A DNA stretch of 50,593 nucleotides. Origin: Bacteroidota bacterium (lineage in GTDB: Bacteria > Bacteroidota > Bacteroidia > Chitinophagales > Chitinophagaceae). The stretch spans positions 1-50,593 of the forward strand of contig JAEYOL010000199.1 in the NCBI GenBank assembly GCA_023411775.1. Direction: 5' to 3'. Positions 1-9,200 of the stretch are shown here, in pieces. The position numbers were made by a program, and so were the translations under genes. Position 1 is the stretch's first letter, and the number at the start of each line of letters is the position of its first letter. The notes under the pieces were generated by a model, which was given only the letters and a program-made list of their open reading frames with translations, did no database searches and was not told the DNA's origin.

Positions 1-121
1 AACGAAATGGTTGTATACCGTCCTTTAACGAAATCGGGCTTTTTTTATTGCTTTTAGCTGGCGTTGGCGATCCGAAGTTTTCGCTGATTTTTAGTCCAAT
101 AGGTGTGACACGGCAGGTAGA

Positions 122-1231
122 TTACCTCTTCAGGCTGCCCATCTGGATGATCCCGCCTCCAATCACGTCATCACCTTCGTAAAAAACTGCGCTATGACCG
201 GGTGCGATCCCTTTCACATTTTCATAAAACCTCACTTTTACGCTGCCGTTATCGGGATAGAGGTTGGAAAGTGCGCCCTTGTCCTTGTACCGGATCTTGG
301 TAACGGATTCCATACCCGGGGTTATGTTGTCGTATTTGATCAGGTTTAGCTTACCTACCGTCATTTCATTTTGCTCGAGGTCGTTTTCATCGCCCAACGT
401 GACGGTATTGGTATCGGGGTCGATTTTGGTGACAAAAACAGGTTTCCCCAGGGCGATGTCAAGTCCTTTTCTTTGTCCCACGGTATAAAAAGGATAGCCT
501 TTGTGTTGGCCCAGGATCCTGCCGGTTTTATCGATAAAATTGCCGCCATTTACCCTTTCTTCAAGCCCGTCCACCCGACGTTTCAGAAAACCGCGGTAAT
601 CATTGTCCGGTACAAAACAGATCTCATAGCTTTCGCTCTTTTTGGCCAGTTCAGGGTAGCCGTAATCCAGTGCCATCTGCCTGATCTCTGTCTTTTTGTA
701 CGGGGCAAGAGGTAGCAGGGTACGGCTCAACAGGTCCTGTTGCAGGCCCCAGAGCACATAGCTTTGATCCTTTGTTTCGTCAATAGCTTTGCTGACTACG
801 AAACGGCCGTTATCGTGCTGGCGGATCTTTGCATAGTGTCCCGTTGCGATGAAATCACATCCAAGGGCATCGGCACGTTTTAATAAAGCACGCCATTTAA
901 TATGTGTATTGCAGAGTACACAGGGGTTGGGAGTGCGCCCCGCGAGATATTCTTCCACGAAATTATCGATCACAAAGCCGCCAAACTCTTCCCTGATATC
1001 AAGGATATAGTGCGCAAAACCATGTTCCACCGCTGCCTGGCGGGCATCATTAAAACTGTCCACATTGCAGCAGCCGGTTTCTTTCTTGCTTCCACCACTG
1101 GCTGCATAATCCCAGGTTTTCATGGTGATGCCCACCACCTCATAGCCCTGGTCGTTGAGCATGAGCGCCGCAACGGTACTGTCGATACCGCCGCTCATAG
1201 CCATAAGCACCTTTCCTTTCCTGCTCATCAT
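122..1231 (-). CDS. mnmA: tRNA-specific 2-thiouridylase MnmA
   Basis: Cytosolic enzyme that activates U34 of Lys, Glu and Gln tRNAs with ATP and inserts sulfur to give the 2-thiouridine of mnm5s2U. The 369-residue length is normal for the family. The PP-loop SGGIDS lies at residues 13-18. The catalytic cysteine pair is visible: C107 in PNPCVLCN and C205 in SYEICF, spaced as in E. coli MnmA. Two ATG codons stand side by side at the start (1231 and 1228), so the start is uncertain by one codon. A TAnnTTTG-like -7 element lies 17 bases upstream. No operon partner is visible; the next gene runs the other way. Confidence 0.96.
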   Translation of the reverse strand: MMSRKGKVLMAMSGGIDSTVAALMLNDQGYEVVGITMKTWDYAASGGSKKETGCCNVDSFNDARQAAVEHGFAHYILDIREEFGGFVIDNFVEEYLAGRTPNPCVLCNTHIKWRALLKRADALGCDFIATGHYAKIRQHDNGRFVVSKAIDETKDQSYVLWGLQQDLLSRTLLPLAPYKKTEIRQMALDYGYPELAKKSESYEICFVPDNDYRGFLKRRVDGLEERVNGGNFIDKTGRILGQHKGYPFYTVGQRKGLDIALGKPVFVTKIDPDTNTVTLGDENDLEQNEMTVGKLNLIKYDNITPGMESVTKIRYKDKGALSNLYPDNGSVKVRFYENVKGIAPGHSAVFYEGDDVIGGGIIQMGSLKR

Positions 1232-1247
1232 TTAAAAAATTAGCCGG

Positions 1248-1255
1248 CAAATATA
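1248..1255 (-). promoter_or_regulatory. candidate -7 element for mnmA
   Basis: On the minus strand this reads TATATTTG, an exact match to the Bacteroidota -7 consensus TAnnTTTG, about 17 bases before the mnmA start. No clear -33 TTG is seen at the usual spacing, so this rests on the -7 box alone. Confidence 0.4.
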
Positions 1256-1415
1256 CGATTAATTTAGGCTGGCGCCCCTGCCGGGCCGGGTTTTAGCGAC
1301 TGGTTTGGATCAAAACAAAGCGCTGGCCTGTAACCACTTCAAAAAAGATGGCGTCATATTATTTTTCCAAAACGATGATAAAACTGCAAATTTGTTAACA
1401 CAAACCATTAACTAT

Positions 1416-2138
1416 ATGAAAAGGATTTTAGTATTAGCTGTCCTCGCAACCCTTGTTTTAACTTCTTGTAGATATTTTGGTGGTAGACGCGTTAGTGGAA
1501 ATGGTAATATTGTCTCACAAAACCGTACAACGGGGAGCTTTAGTTCCGTGGATGTCAGCGGTGCCATCGATGTGTATATCAAACAGGATTCTTCGCAATC
1601 GATACGGGTAGAAACCGATGAAAACCTCCAGGAACTGGTGGATGTGTATGAGCAAAATGGCCGCCTATATATATCACCAAGGGATAATTTTAACCTGAAT
1701 CCCAGTAAAAGCGTGAAAGTGTTTGTTTCTTCTCCCCAGATCCACAGCCTTGAAGTCTCCGGCGCGAGTAATGTTTTTGGGGAAAACAGGATCTCATCCA
1801 GTGAAAGCTTTGAAATCGATATTAGCGGAGCCTCGGAAGTAAAGATAGATTTGAATGCTCCACGGGTTGATGTCGACCTTTCCGGTGCGTCGGAGTTACA
1901 CATCGCCGGGGAAACCAGGGACTTTAATGTGGAAGGTTCAGGGGCAAGCGGTATTAAAGGTTTTGATCTGAAAACTGAAAATACATCGATCGATATTTCA
2001 GGGGCCTGTTCAGCAGAGGTTTTTGCCAGCGTGAAAGCCGATATCAGGGCCAGTGGGGCGAGTAGTGTAAAGTACAGGGGTAATGCGGCGGTGACACAGG
2101 ATATGAGTGGGGCGAGCAGCGTTAAGAAAGTGGATTGA
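1416..2138 (+). CDS. Head-GIN domain (DUF2807) lipoprotein
   Basis: Predicted 240-residue lipoprotein of unknown function, attached to a membrane outside the cytosol. The start at 1416 is preferred over a start at 1305 in the same frame because it opens directly with a lipoprotein signal peptide (MKRILVLAVLATLVLTSC, lipobox Cys18). The rest is the head-GIN/DUF2807 type of right-handed beta fold: many short repeats of the form (V/I)DISGAS, giving a Ser/Gly/Ala-rich repeating pattern from about residue 40 to the end (VDVSGAI, LEVSGAS, IDISGAS, VDLSGAS and so on). Such proteins are common in Bacteroidota, often as orphan genes as here. Fold assignment is from family knowledge; no role can be deduced from the neighbours. 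Confidence 0.85.
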   Translation: MKRILVLAVLATLVLTSCRYFGGRRVSGNGNIVSQNRTTGSFSSVDVSGAIDVYIKQDSSQSIRVETDENLQELVDVYEQNGRLYISPRDNFNLNPSKSVKVFVSSPQIHSLEVSGASNVFGENRISSSESFEIDISGASEVKIDLNAPRVDVDLSGASELHIAGETRDFNVEGSGASGIKGFDLKTENTSIDISGACSAEVFASVKADIRASGASSVKYRGNAAVTQDMSGASSVKKVD

Positions 2139-2223
2139 GGTAAGTTGAATGTTGTTGAATATGGTTGATTGTGGAAGGTGGTTGAATATGGTTAAACTCA
2201 GATTTTTACCATAACTAAAGCTT

Positions 2224-3585
2224 ATGACATCACGCCGGGATTTTATCAGGCAATCCACGCTGGCAACGGGTGGGGTTCTTCTTTCTTCGTCTTCTTTTGG
2301 GCGGTTCTTCATTGGGAAAAAACCAAAAGTCATTATCATCGGCGCGGGTTTCGCAGGCCTTGCTGCCGCCCTGCAATTGCACAAGAAAAATATTGAATTT
2401 GTCATCCTGGAGGCGCGCAACCGAATCGGCGGACGTGTGTTTTCCCATACGATCGACCGGGCTGAAAACCTGGTGATCGAGCTGGGCGCCGAATGGGTGG
2501 GTAACTCTCATGCCCGGGTACGTGAACTTTGTGACGAGTTTTCACTGGAGTTACAGAACAACCAGTTTGATACTCATTTGATATACCAGGGTAAGTATTA
2601 TAAGAAGAACGAGTGGGATTACAGTGAGGCCTGGAAAACAAAATTTCAATCCCTGCTTGATGGCTATGATAAAATGACACAGGCAGATAAGGTCAAACTG
2701 GATAAGACAGACTGGTGGCGATACCTGGTCAATAATGGTTGTGAGGGCCGCGATCTTGACCTGCGGGAATTGCTGGATAGCACTGATTTTGGTGAAACGA
2801 TCAGAAATGTATCCGCCTTTGCAGCGCTGGCCGAGTATGCCGAAAGCAGTGAAAAGAACGAGATGGATCTGAAGATCAAAGGCGGCAATAGCATGCTGGC
2901 ACAAAAGATCGCCGAAACGATCGGTCCGGATAAAATCAAACTGCAGCACCGGGTGCAGCGTGTTGTTCAGCAATCAAAAGGTGGTGTGAAAGTTTTTTGC
3001 GACAGCGGCGAATCGTTTGCGGCCGACAAGATAATTTGTACCGTACCCACTTTTGCGGCGCAACGCATAATATGGGAGCCAGGTCTTCCCGCCGAACAGG
3101 TAAATGCCATGAACCAGCTGCAGTATGCACGCATCAATAAAAACCCCTTATTGTTTCGCGAGAGATTCTGGAAAGATGAAAGTTTCGATATGGTCACGGA
3201 TCAGTCGCCCCATTATTTTTATCACGCTACCAAAAACCAGGTTTCAGGAAAAGGGGTTTTGATTTCCTATACCATTGGTGAGAAAGCCGCCGTGGTGGCC
3301 AACCAGACCGACGAGTGGAAGGCTGATATGATCCAGCAAACACTTCAGCCTTATTTTGGTGATGTGAAATCTTTAATGGACAAGCAGGCCAATTACTACT
3401 GGGGCAACGATGAGTTTTCACGCGGTGCCTATGCCATTTATGGCAAGGGACAATGGTTCACCCTCCAACCCATACTTCGCCGTTCGCATATCCATACCCA
3501 TTTTGCCGGCGAGCACCTCGCCGAATGGCAGGGCTTCATGGAAGGTGCGATAAATACCGGGGAGGAGGTGGCTTCGCGGATCTGA
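2224..3585 (+). CDS. FAD-dependent amine oxidase (flavin monoamine oxidase family)
   Basis: Flavoenzyme expected to oxidise an amine to an imine or aldehyde with release of hydrogen peroxide; the substrate cannot be read from sequence. The 453-residue protein begins with a Tat-like export signal (SRRDFIRQ followed by a short apolar stretch), then a Rossmann dinucleotide-binding motif GAGFAG at 40-45 and the GG-doublet region RIGGRVFS near 68-75. The C-terminal FAD motif HFAGEHLAEWQGFMEG is also present. Export through Tat with FAD already bound would fit. It is a single gene, with a tandem repeat block beyond its stop and pbpC convergent to it. Confidence 0.88.
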   Translation: MTSRRDFIRQSTLATGGVLLSSSSFGRFFIGKKPKVIIIGAGFAGLAAALQLHKKNIEFVILEARNRIGGRVFSHTIDRAENLVIELGAEWVGNSHARVRELCDEFSLELQNNQFDTHLIYQGKYYKKNEWDYSEAWKTKFQSLLDGYDKMTQADKVKLDKTDWWRYLVNNGCEGRDLDLRELLDSTDFGETIRNVSAFAALAEYAESSEKNEMDLKIKGGNSMLAQKIAETIGPDKIKLQHRVQRVVQQSKGGVKVFCDSGESFAADKIICTVPTFAAQRIIWEPGLPAEQVNAMNQLQYARINKNPLLFRERFWKDESFDMVTDQSPHYFYHATKNQVSGKGVLISYTIGEKAAVVANQTDEWKADMIQQTLQPYFGDVKSLMDKQANYYWGNDEFSRGAYAIYGKGQWFTLQPILRRSHIHTHFAGEHLAEWQGFMEGAINTGEEVASRI

Positions 3586-3630
3586 GGAATTTGTAGTTAG
3601 TAATTAGGAACTGGGGATTAGAAATCCTAT

Positions 3631-3728
3631 ATCCAGTATCAAGCATCCAGTATCGAGCATCAAGTATCAAGCATCCAGTATCGAGCATCCAGTATCAAGC
3701 ATCCAGTATCAAGCCTCCAGTATCCCAC
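3631..3728. repeat. Heptameric tandem repeat, about 14 units
   Basis: Fourteen heptads alternate ATCCAGT and ATC(A/G)AGC, so the array can also be read as seven 14-bp units; the last unit is degenerate. It sits between the convergent ends of the amine oxidase and pbpC. Period and copies were read directly. Function unknown; a similar heptad array lies at 23958-24077. Confidence 0.95.
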
Positions 3729-3764
3729 CTTCGCAAAACTTCGGCGGGCAGGCCCAGCACCTGG

Positions 3765-6098
3765 TCACATACTCACATACCTCACCACAATCCTCACATC
3801 CTTATTCCTTCCCTTATCATCCGTACAGGATATTTTAACCGGCCCTTCGGTCGGGAGAAAGAAAAGTTTTTCGCCGGCAGCGGCGCTTTTATAAAATTTA
3901 TTGTCGATATACCAGAATACACGGCTTACATCGTTGGCTGTTTTGCACGACAATTGTAATGGTTCCGGGTTTTTCCTGCTTACCAGGTATTCAGTTCCGT
4001 TGGTGGGAGAAGTGATCATCGGCGCGTTGCCTTTAAAGATCATGTCACAATCGGGGTTATGCGTCGGGATCTTTTGATACACCACGTTATTTTCTTCAAA
4101 CCAGGCCTGCATACCGGGGTCAATGATCTTATACCATTTTTTCTTGTAGTCACTCGAAGGCATACAGGATTTGCAATAAGACAGTTTTTCATCCGGGCTC
4201 ACCATGATCTCCTGGCGGTCGCTACATGTTTTTGTTGATGAAACGAGTGGGATAAAATAATCAGTTACCAGGCTATTGCAATGATCTGAAGGCGGCAGTC
4301 CTGATTCACTGCATACCTGCCTGATATCGCAATCATCAGGTTGTGCAAACCATTCCCTGTCATTATCGTAGTCGATCGTATTAAAGATCCGGAACAAAAG
4401 AGGGGTGGCGATATTGGCCCCGCTGAGATCGGCTACACCAACACCGGAAAAATTACCGACCCATACACCTACTGTATAATTTTTATTATAGCCAATACTC
4501 CAGGCATCACGACGGCCGTAACTGGTACCAGTTTTCCAGGCAATTTTTGGCATATGTTCGGTTGCCGACCAGTTGAGTGGGAAATCGGGCCGGTTTACTT
4601 TTGATAGGATTTCATTGATCATATACGCAGCTGCCGGGCTTACCAGTGTCGTCGAAGTCGTGTTGCTTTCTTCCTGAAGGAATGAAAGCGGCCGGAACTT
4701 CCCGTCATTTGCAAAAGCAGCAAATAAACCGGTCAGTTCCTCCAATGTCGTACCACACCCACCGAGGATCATCGACAAACCCAGTTTGCGCCTGTCTTTC
4801 TGAACCTGTTTAAAATTGGATTGGACAAGGGTTTGAATCAATTTCTCATGACCCAGTTGCCTGAGTTGTTTAACAGCGGGGATATTGAGCGAATGTTCGA
4901 GCGCATATTGCGAAGTGACAAAGCCGTTAAACTTCTTATCATAGTTCTCCGGTGCATAGCCTTCATAATTTACCGGCACATCCGTTATCATCGTTTTCGG
5001 AGTAAGCAGGCCCTCGTCAAAACACAGTGCGTACAAAATTGGTTTGAGCGTACTGCCCGGTTGCCTGACTGCGCTGGCGCCGTTCACCTGGCCGCCATCG
5101 GTTGTATCATAAAAATTAGATGAACCGATATAGCTGATGACTTTGTTTGTTTTATTGTCTACAATGACGACAGCAGCATTTTTTATGTTTCGCAGTTTTT
5201 GCACACGTATATAATCTTCGACGATCTTCTCCGCTTTGAGTTGCGTATTCAGGTCTATGGTGGTCCTGATCATAGTTTGATCGGACGGGCCGGCCTGTTT
5301 TTTCAGTTTTAGTGAAAGGTGGGGGATATAGTGGGGCACAGTATTTCTGGTGGCATCCAGCGGTTCCGCCAGGGCATCCTCAATTTCTTTCTTTGTAAAA
5401 ACTTTGTCTTCAGCGAATTTGTGCAGCCAGCGGTTTCGCTCCGAGACGATCCTGTCGTTGTTTTTGCCCATTACGAGCGAGGACGGCCGGTTGGGAATGA
5501 TGCTAAGCGCGGTGATCTCCGCCAGCGATAAATGGTCGGGGTTTTTCTTAAAATATAAAAAAGCCGCGGTCTTCACACCTTCGATATTACCGCCATAGGG
5601 GACGAGGTTGAGATACATCTGGAGTATCTCGTTCTTGGAATATTTCCATTCCAGTTGGAATGCGCGGAATGTTTCCCTGGCTTTACTAAATATATTTCTT
5701 CTACCAGGCTCAAGCGCCCTGGCTACCTGCATCGTAATGGTGCTGGCGCCGGATGTTCGCTTCATCCGCAACAGGTTTTTGACAAATGCGCGGCCAACAG
5801 AGAAAGGGTTCACTCCTGGATGATAGTAAAAGTATTTGTCCTCTTTGGCGATAATCGTTTTGCGGAGCAGGGGAGATATCTCATGGAGTTCCGTTTTCAT
5901 CCGCCATTTATCATCACTGGTCAGGTAGGCATTGATCATCTCGCCTTTGTCGTTGGTAATGACTGTGGAATATTCAATCTTGTCGGGGAGGGGGAACAAC
6001 AGGTTGAACAACAGGAACAGGATAAACGATGCCAGCAGGAATATACCTGTGCGTTTCGAAATGAGCAACATTGTTTTCCTGATGAGTTTCAATTTCAT
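3765..6098 (-). CDS. pbpC: Penicillin-binding protein 1C
   Basis: Bifunctional peptidoglycan synthase of the PBP1C class, anchored in the inner membrane with its catalytic domains outside the cytosol. Order of parts: N-terminal membrane anchor at about 18-37; glycosyltransferase (GT51) domain with catalytic E86 in KEDKYFYYHPG and the TITMQVARALEP motif; transpeptidase domain with STLK (S349, K352), SLN near 408 and KTGT from K522; and a C-terminal PBP1C-type beta domain from about 690. The 777-residue length is typical. It is divergent from the alpha-2-macroglobulin gene at 6274, the classical partner of PBP1C in bacteria, with 175 bases between the starts. All catalytic residues appear intact. 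Confidence 0.95.
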   Translation of the reverse strand: MKLKLIRKTMLLISKRTGIFLLASFILFLLFNLLFPLPDKIEYSTVITNDKGEMINAYLTSDDKWRMKTELHEISPLLRKTIIAKEDKYFYYHPGVNPFSVGRAFVKNLLRMKRTSGASTITMQVARALEPGRRNIFSKARETFRAFQLEWKYSKNEILQMYLNLVPYGGNIEGVKTAAFLYFKKNPDHLSLAEITALSIIPNRPSSLVMGKNNDRIVSERNRWLHKFAEDKVFTKKEIEDALAEPLDATRNTVPHYIPHLSLKLKKQAGPSDQTMIRTTIDLNTQLKAEKIVEDYIRVQKLRNIKNAAVVIVDNKTNKVISYIGSSNFYDTTDGGQVNGASAVRQPGSTLKPILYALCFDEGLLTPKTMITDVPVNYEGYAPENYDKKFNGFVTSQYALEHSLNIPAVKQLRQLGHEKLIQTLVQSNFKQVQKDRRKLGLSMILGGCGTTLEELTGLFAAFANDGKFRPLSFLQEESNTTSTTLVSPAAAYMINEILSKVNRPDFPLNWSATEHMPKIAWKTGTSYGRRDAWSIGYNKNYTVGVWVGNFSGVGVADLSGANIATPLLFRIFNTIDYDNDREWFAQPDDCDIRQVCSESGLPPSDHCNSLVTDYFIPLVSSTKTCSDRQEIMVSPDEKLSYCKSCMPSSDYKKKWYKIIDPGMQAWFEENNVVYQKIPTHNPDCDMIFKGNAPMITSPTNGTEYLVSRKNPEPLQLSCKTANDVSRVFWYIDNKFYKSAAAGEKLFFLPTEGPVKISCTDDKGRNKDVRIVVRYVSM

Positions 6099-6135
6099 TC
6101 TCTGAGCGTTACGTGCGATTGCATTATCTCGCAGA

Positions 6136-6143
6136 CAAACCTA
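6136..6143 (-). promoter_or_regulatory. candidate -7 element for pbpC
   Basis: Minus-strand TAGGTTTG fits TAnnTTTG, 38 bases before the pbpC start. A -33 TTG at correct spacing was not found. The same 175-bp gap must also hold the promoter of the divergent macroglobulin gene, for which no convincing box was seen. Confidence 0.3.
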
Positions 6144-6273
6144 CTTAACAAAATATTACATGTCTGCTTTCATGGGATAAATTCAGGATAAAAAGATGAT
6201 GATCCTGAGTTTACGGTTCATCAAATTTCTTTATCTTCTCATTTCAAAGCGAACCATTTAACCAAACCTTAAT

Positions 6274-9200
6274 ATGCAATTCCGTTTTATCTTCTTGCTT
6301 GCAGGACTTGTATTTGCTTTGTCCTGCAACAAAAACGCCGTTAGTCTTTCTTACACAAACGCAAAAGACGAAGTTCCTTTACTGGGAAACCTGGTATTCC
6401 GTTTTTCACAAAGCATGGTCAAAGACTCGATGCTGAATGTATGGGATTCCACCGAGTACATCAGTTTTGAGCCAGCCATACCCGGCCGCTTCAGGTGGGA
6501 AAGCCCGGATCAACTCATTTTTTCTCCGGCACAGCCTTTAAATCCTGCTACCGATTACAAAGCGAGGGTTAAGAATTCGGTGCTTCGGTTCAGCAAATTT
6601 GACGATATAAAAGACGGGGATAAGATAAGTTTCCATACACCCGGTCTCACCCTGGATAATTCCCAGATCACCTGGGTGGGTGAAAGCAGTACCTCCGCTG
6701 TACCGCAACTCGACCTGCTTTTTAACTACCGTGTCAACCCCGAAAGTCTGAAAGATAGAATGACGATCGAGGTGGAAGGTAAAAAAGCCGAATATGCGAT
6801 CATTACAGCATCCCCGGAAAACAGGATAGCTGTGAGGATCAACGGTCTTAAAAATGAAGACAAAGATCTTGATGCCCGGGTGATCATCGATAAAGGACTG
6901 AAGCCTGAAGCGGGGAATAATTCGTTGGCGGAACCGATAAAAGCATCGTTGATCGTTCCTTCACCCTATGTGCTTAGCATACTTGAAATGGAAGCACAAC
7001 ACGACGGGACGGAAGGAACAGTACGGGTGGTTACCAGCCAGCAATTATCGGCTGAAAACATAAAACCTTTACTTCAACTGGATCCAAACCTCGGCTTTTC
7101 CGTAGAGCAGAATGAAAACGGGTTCACTTTACGCAGTGATAAGTTTGATGTAAATAAAACTTATGCGTTGACGATTTATAAGGGCCTACGTGGTAAAATT
7201 GGGGGCGTGCTAAAAGAAGATTATTCAGGTAGCGTGGCTTTCGGTGAGTTGGAAGCCAATATCAGGTTTGCAAACAGCAAAGCAGTTTATCTTTCCAAAA
7301 ATGGCGGCAAGAATATAGAAGTGCAGATCACAAATGTGCCAAAAGTGAAACTGGTGATCTCCAAGATCTATGAAAACAATCTCCTTCTTTCACAACGCTA
7401 TGGTTACTATCCAAAGGAGACCTCCAGCCGATATGCAAGTTATGATGGTGGCTATGATGATGGCTATTATGACGAAGGTTATACCGATGTGATGCTGGGT
7501 GATGTGGTTTATGAAAAAGAACTCGACACCCGGACACTTCCGAAAAGTGGTGCCGGCAGGTTGCTCAACTTATCGCAGTTTGAAGACCGGCTTCCGGATT
7601 TCAAAGGTGTATATCATATTGTGATCCGTTCCATGGATAGTTATTGGGTAAGGGATAGCAGGTTCGTCTCTTTATCCGACCTTGGCCTGATCGTACGGGA
7701 AGGACAGGATAAGATCTTTGTTTTCTCCAATTCTATTAAAACGGCCATGCCGGTAAATGGTGTGAACGTGTCGGTGTATGCGGCCAACAACCAGTTGATC
7801 GGCACTGGAGCTACCAATGGGAATGGGGTGGCGGAGATCAACTGGTCCAGTAAGGATTTTGCCGGTTTCAAGCCCGCGATGGTGATTGCAAAAACCGCTG
7901 ACGATTTCAATTTCCTTCCTTTCAATAATACGCGTGTCAATACATCAAGATTCGAAGTTGGGGGTAAAAGAGCCAACTCTTCCGGTTTGGATGCATTTAT
8001 CTATGCTGAAAGAGATATCTACAGGCCGGGTGAGAAAGTTAATTTCTCAGTAATCATCCGCGACAGGCAATGGAAGGCGCCGGGCGACATACCACTCAAG
8101 ATAAAATTCCTGATGCCGAATGGTAAAGAGCTGAAATCACTCCGCAAAACTTTGAATGAAGAGGGTTCTGTCGAAGGCAGTATTGATATCGGATCGGCGG
8201 CCATCACCGGCAGCTACAACCTGGAAGTGTATACTTCAAATGATGTACTGCTTTCTGCGAAAAGTTTTTCGATTGAAGAGTTTGTACCGGATCGTATCCG
8301 CGTTTCTACCAAACTGGATAAATCGTCACTAAAGCCAGGTGAGTCTTCGGTTTTGTCTCTGAATGCCATGAACTTCTTTGGGCCGCCCGCTGCCAACCGT
8401 AACTATGATATGGAGATACAGGTTAGGCAAAAAAACTTTGCGCCTGCCAAATTCGAGAATTTTGATTTTTCACTGGCCAACCAGAATAGTTTTTTTGACA
8501 AACAGGTAAAAGAAGGAAAGACTGATGCGGAAGGGAATGCAACAGAGAAATACCAGGTGCCAGCCACTTACTCTAATATGGGTTTGCTGCAGACGAATTT
8601 TTATACAACAGTGTTTGATGAAACAGGCCGGCCGGTAAGCAAGCTGAGTACAGCCGATATCTATACACAGGAGGTATTCTTCGGTATTCGGCATGACTGG
8701 TTTTATTATTACCCGCTCAACCAGCCCGTAAAATTCCAGTTGGCTGCCGTGAGCAGGGATGGTAACGCGACCAACGCTTCAGCCAGGGTGGAAGTGATAA
8801 AGCATGAATACAAAACCGTACTCGCCAGGAGCGGCAGCTATTTCCGCTATGAATCCCAGAAGCAGGACAAAGTGATGACTGAGAATAAGATTAGTGTTGG
8901 GAGTAGTACCGAATATACCTACATACCACGATCACCGGGCGATTATGAACTGAGAGTTTATCTGCCTGGCGCCAACAACTATGTCAGCCGTAGTTTTTAT
9001 AGTTATGGTTCCTGGGGCGGGGATAACAATTCTTTTGAGGTAAGTAATGAGGGAAATATCGAGATCGAGCTGGATAAAAAGTCTTACCTCAGCGGCGAGA
9101 CGGTAAAAGCTTTGTTCAAAGCACCGTTTGATGGCCGTATGCTGGTGACCCTGGAAACAGATCGCGTTGTTTCACATCAATACGTAGAAGTCAATAGTCG

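Noticed and set aside
1..121. End of an upstream gene or a terminator (T-run at 42-48)
   Set aside because: Short open frames reach the left edge but nothing identifies a protein, and no stem pairs well before the T-run.
264..1243. Several plus-strand frames opposite mnmA
   Set aside because: All are antisense shadows of a well-conserved gene and lack family features.
3631..3728. CRISPR or transposon end
   Set aside because: The repeat is a contiguous 7/14-bp tandem array with no spacers, inverted ends or transposase.
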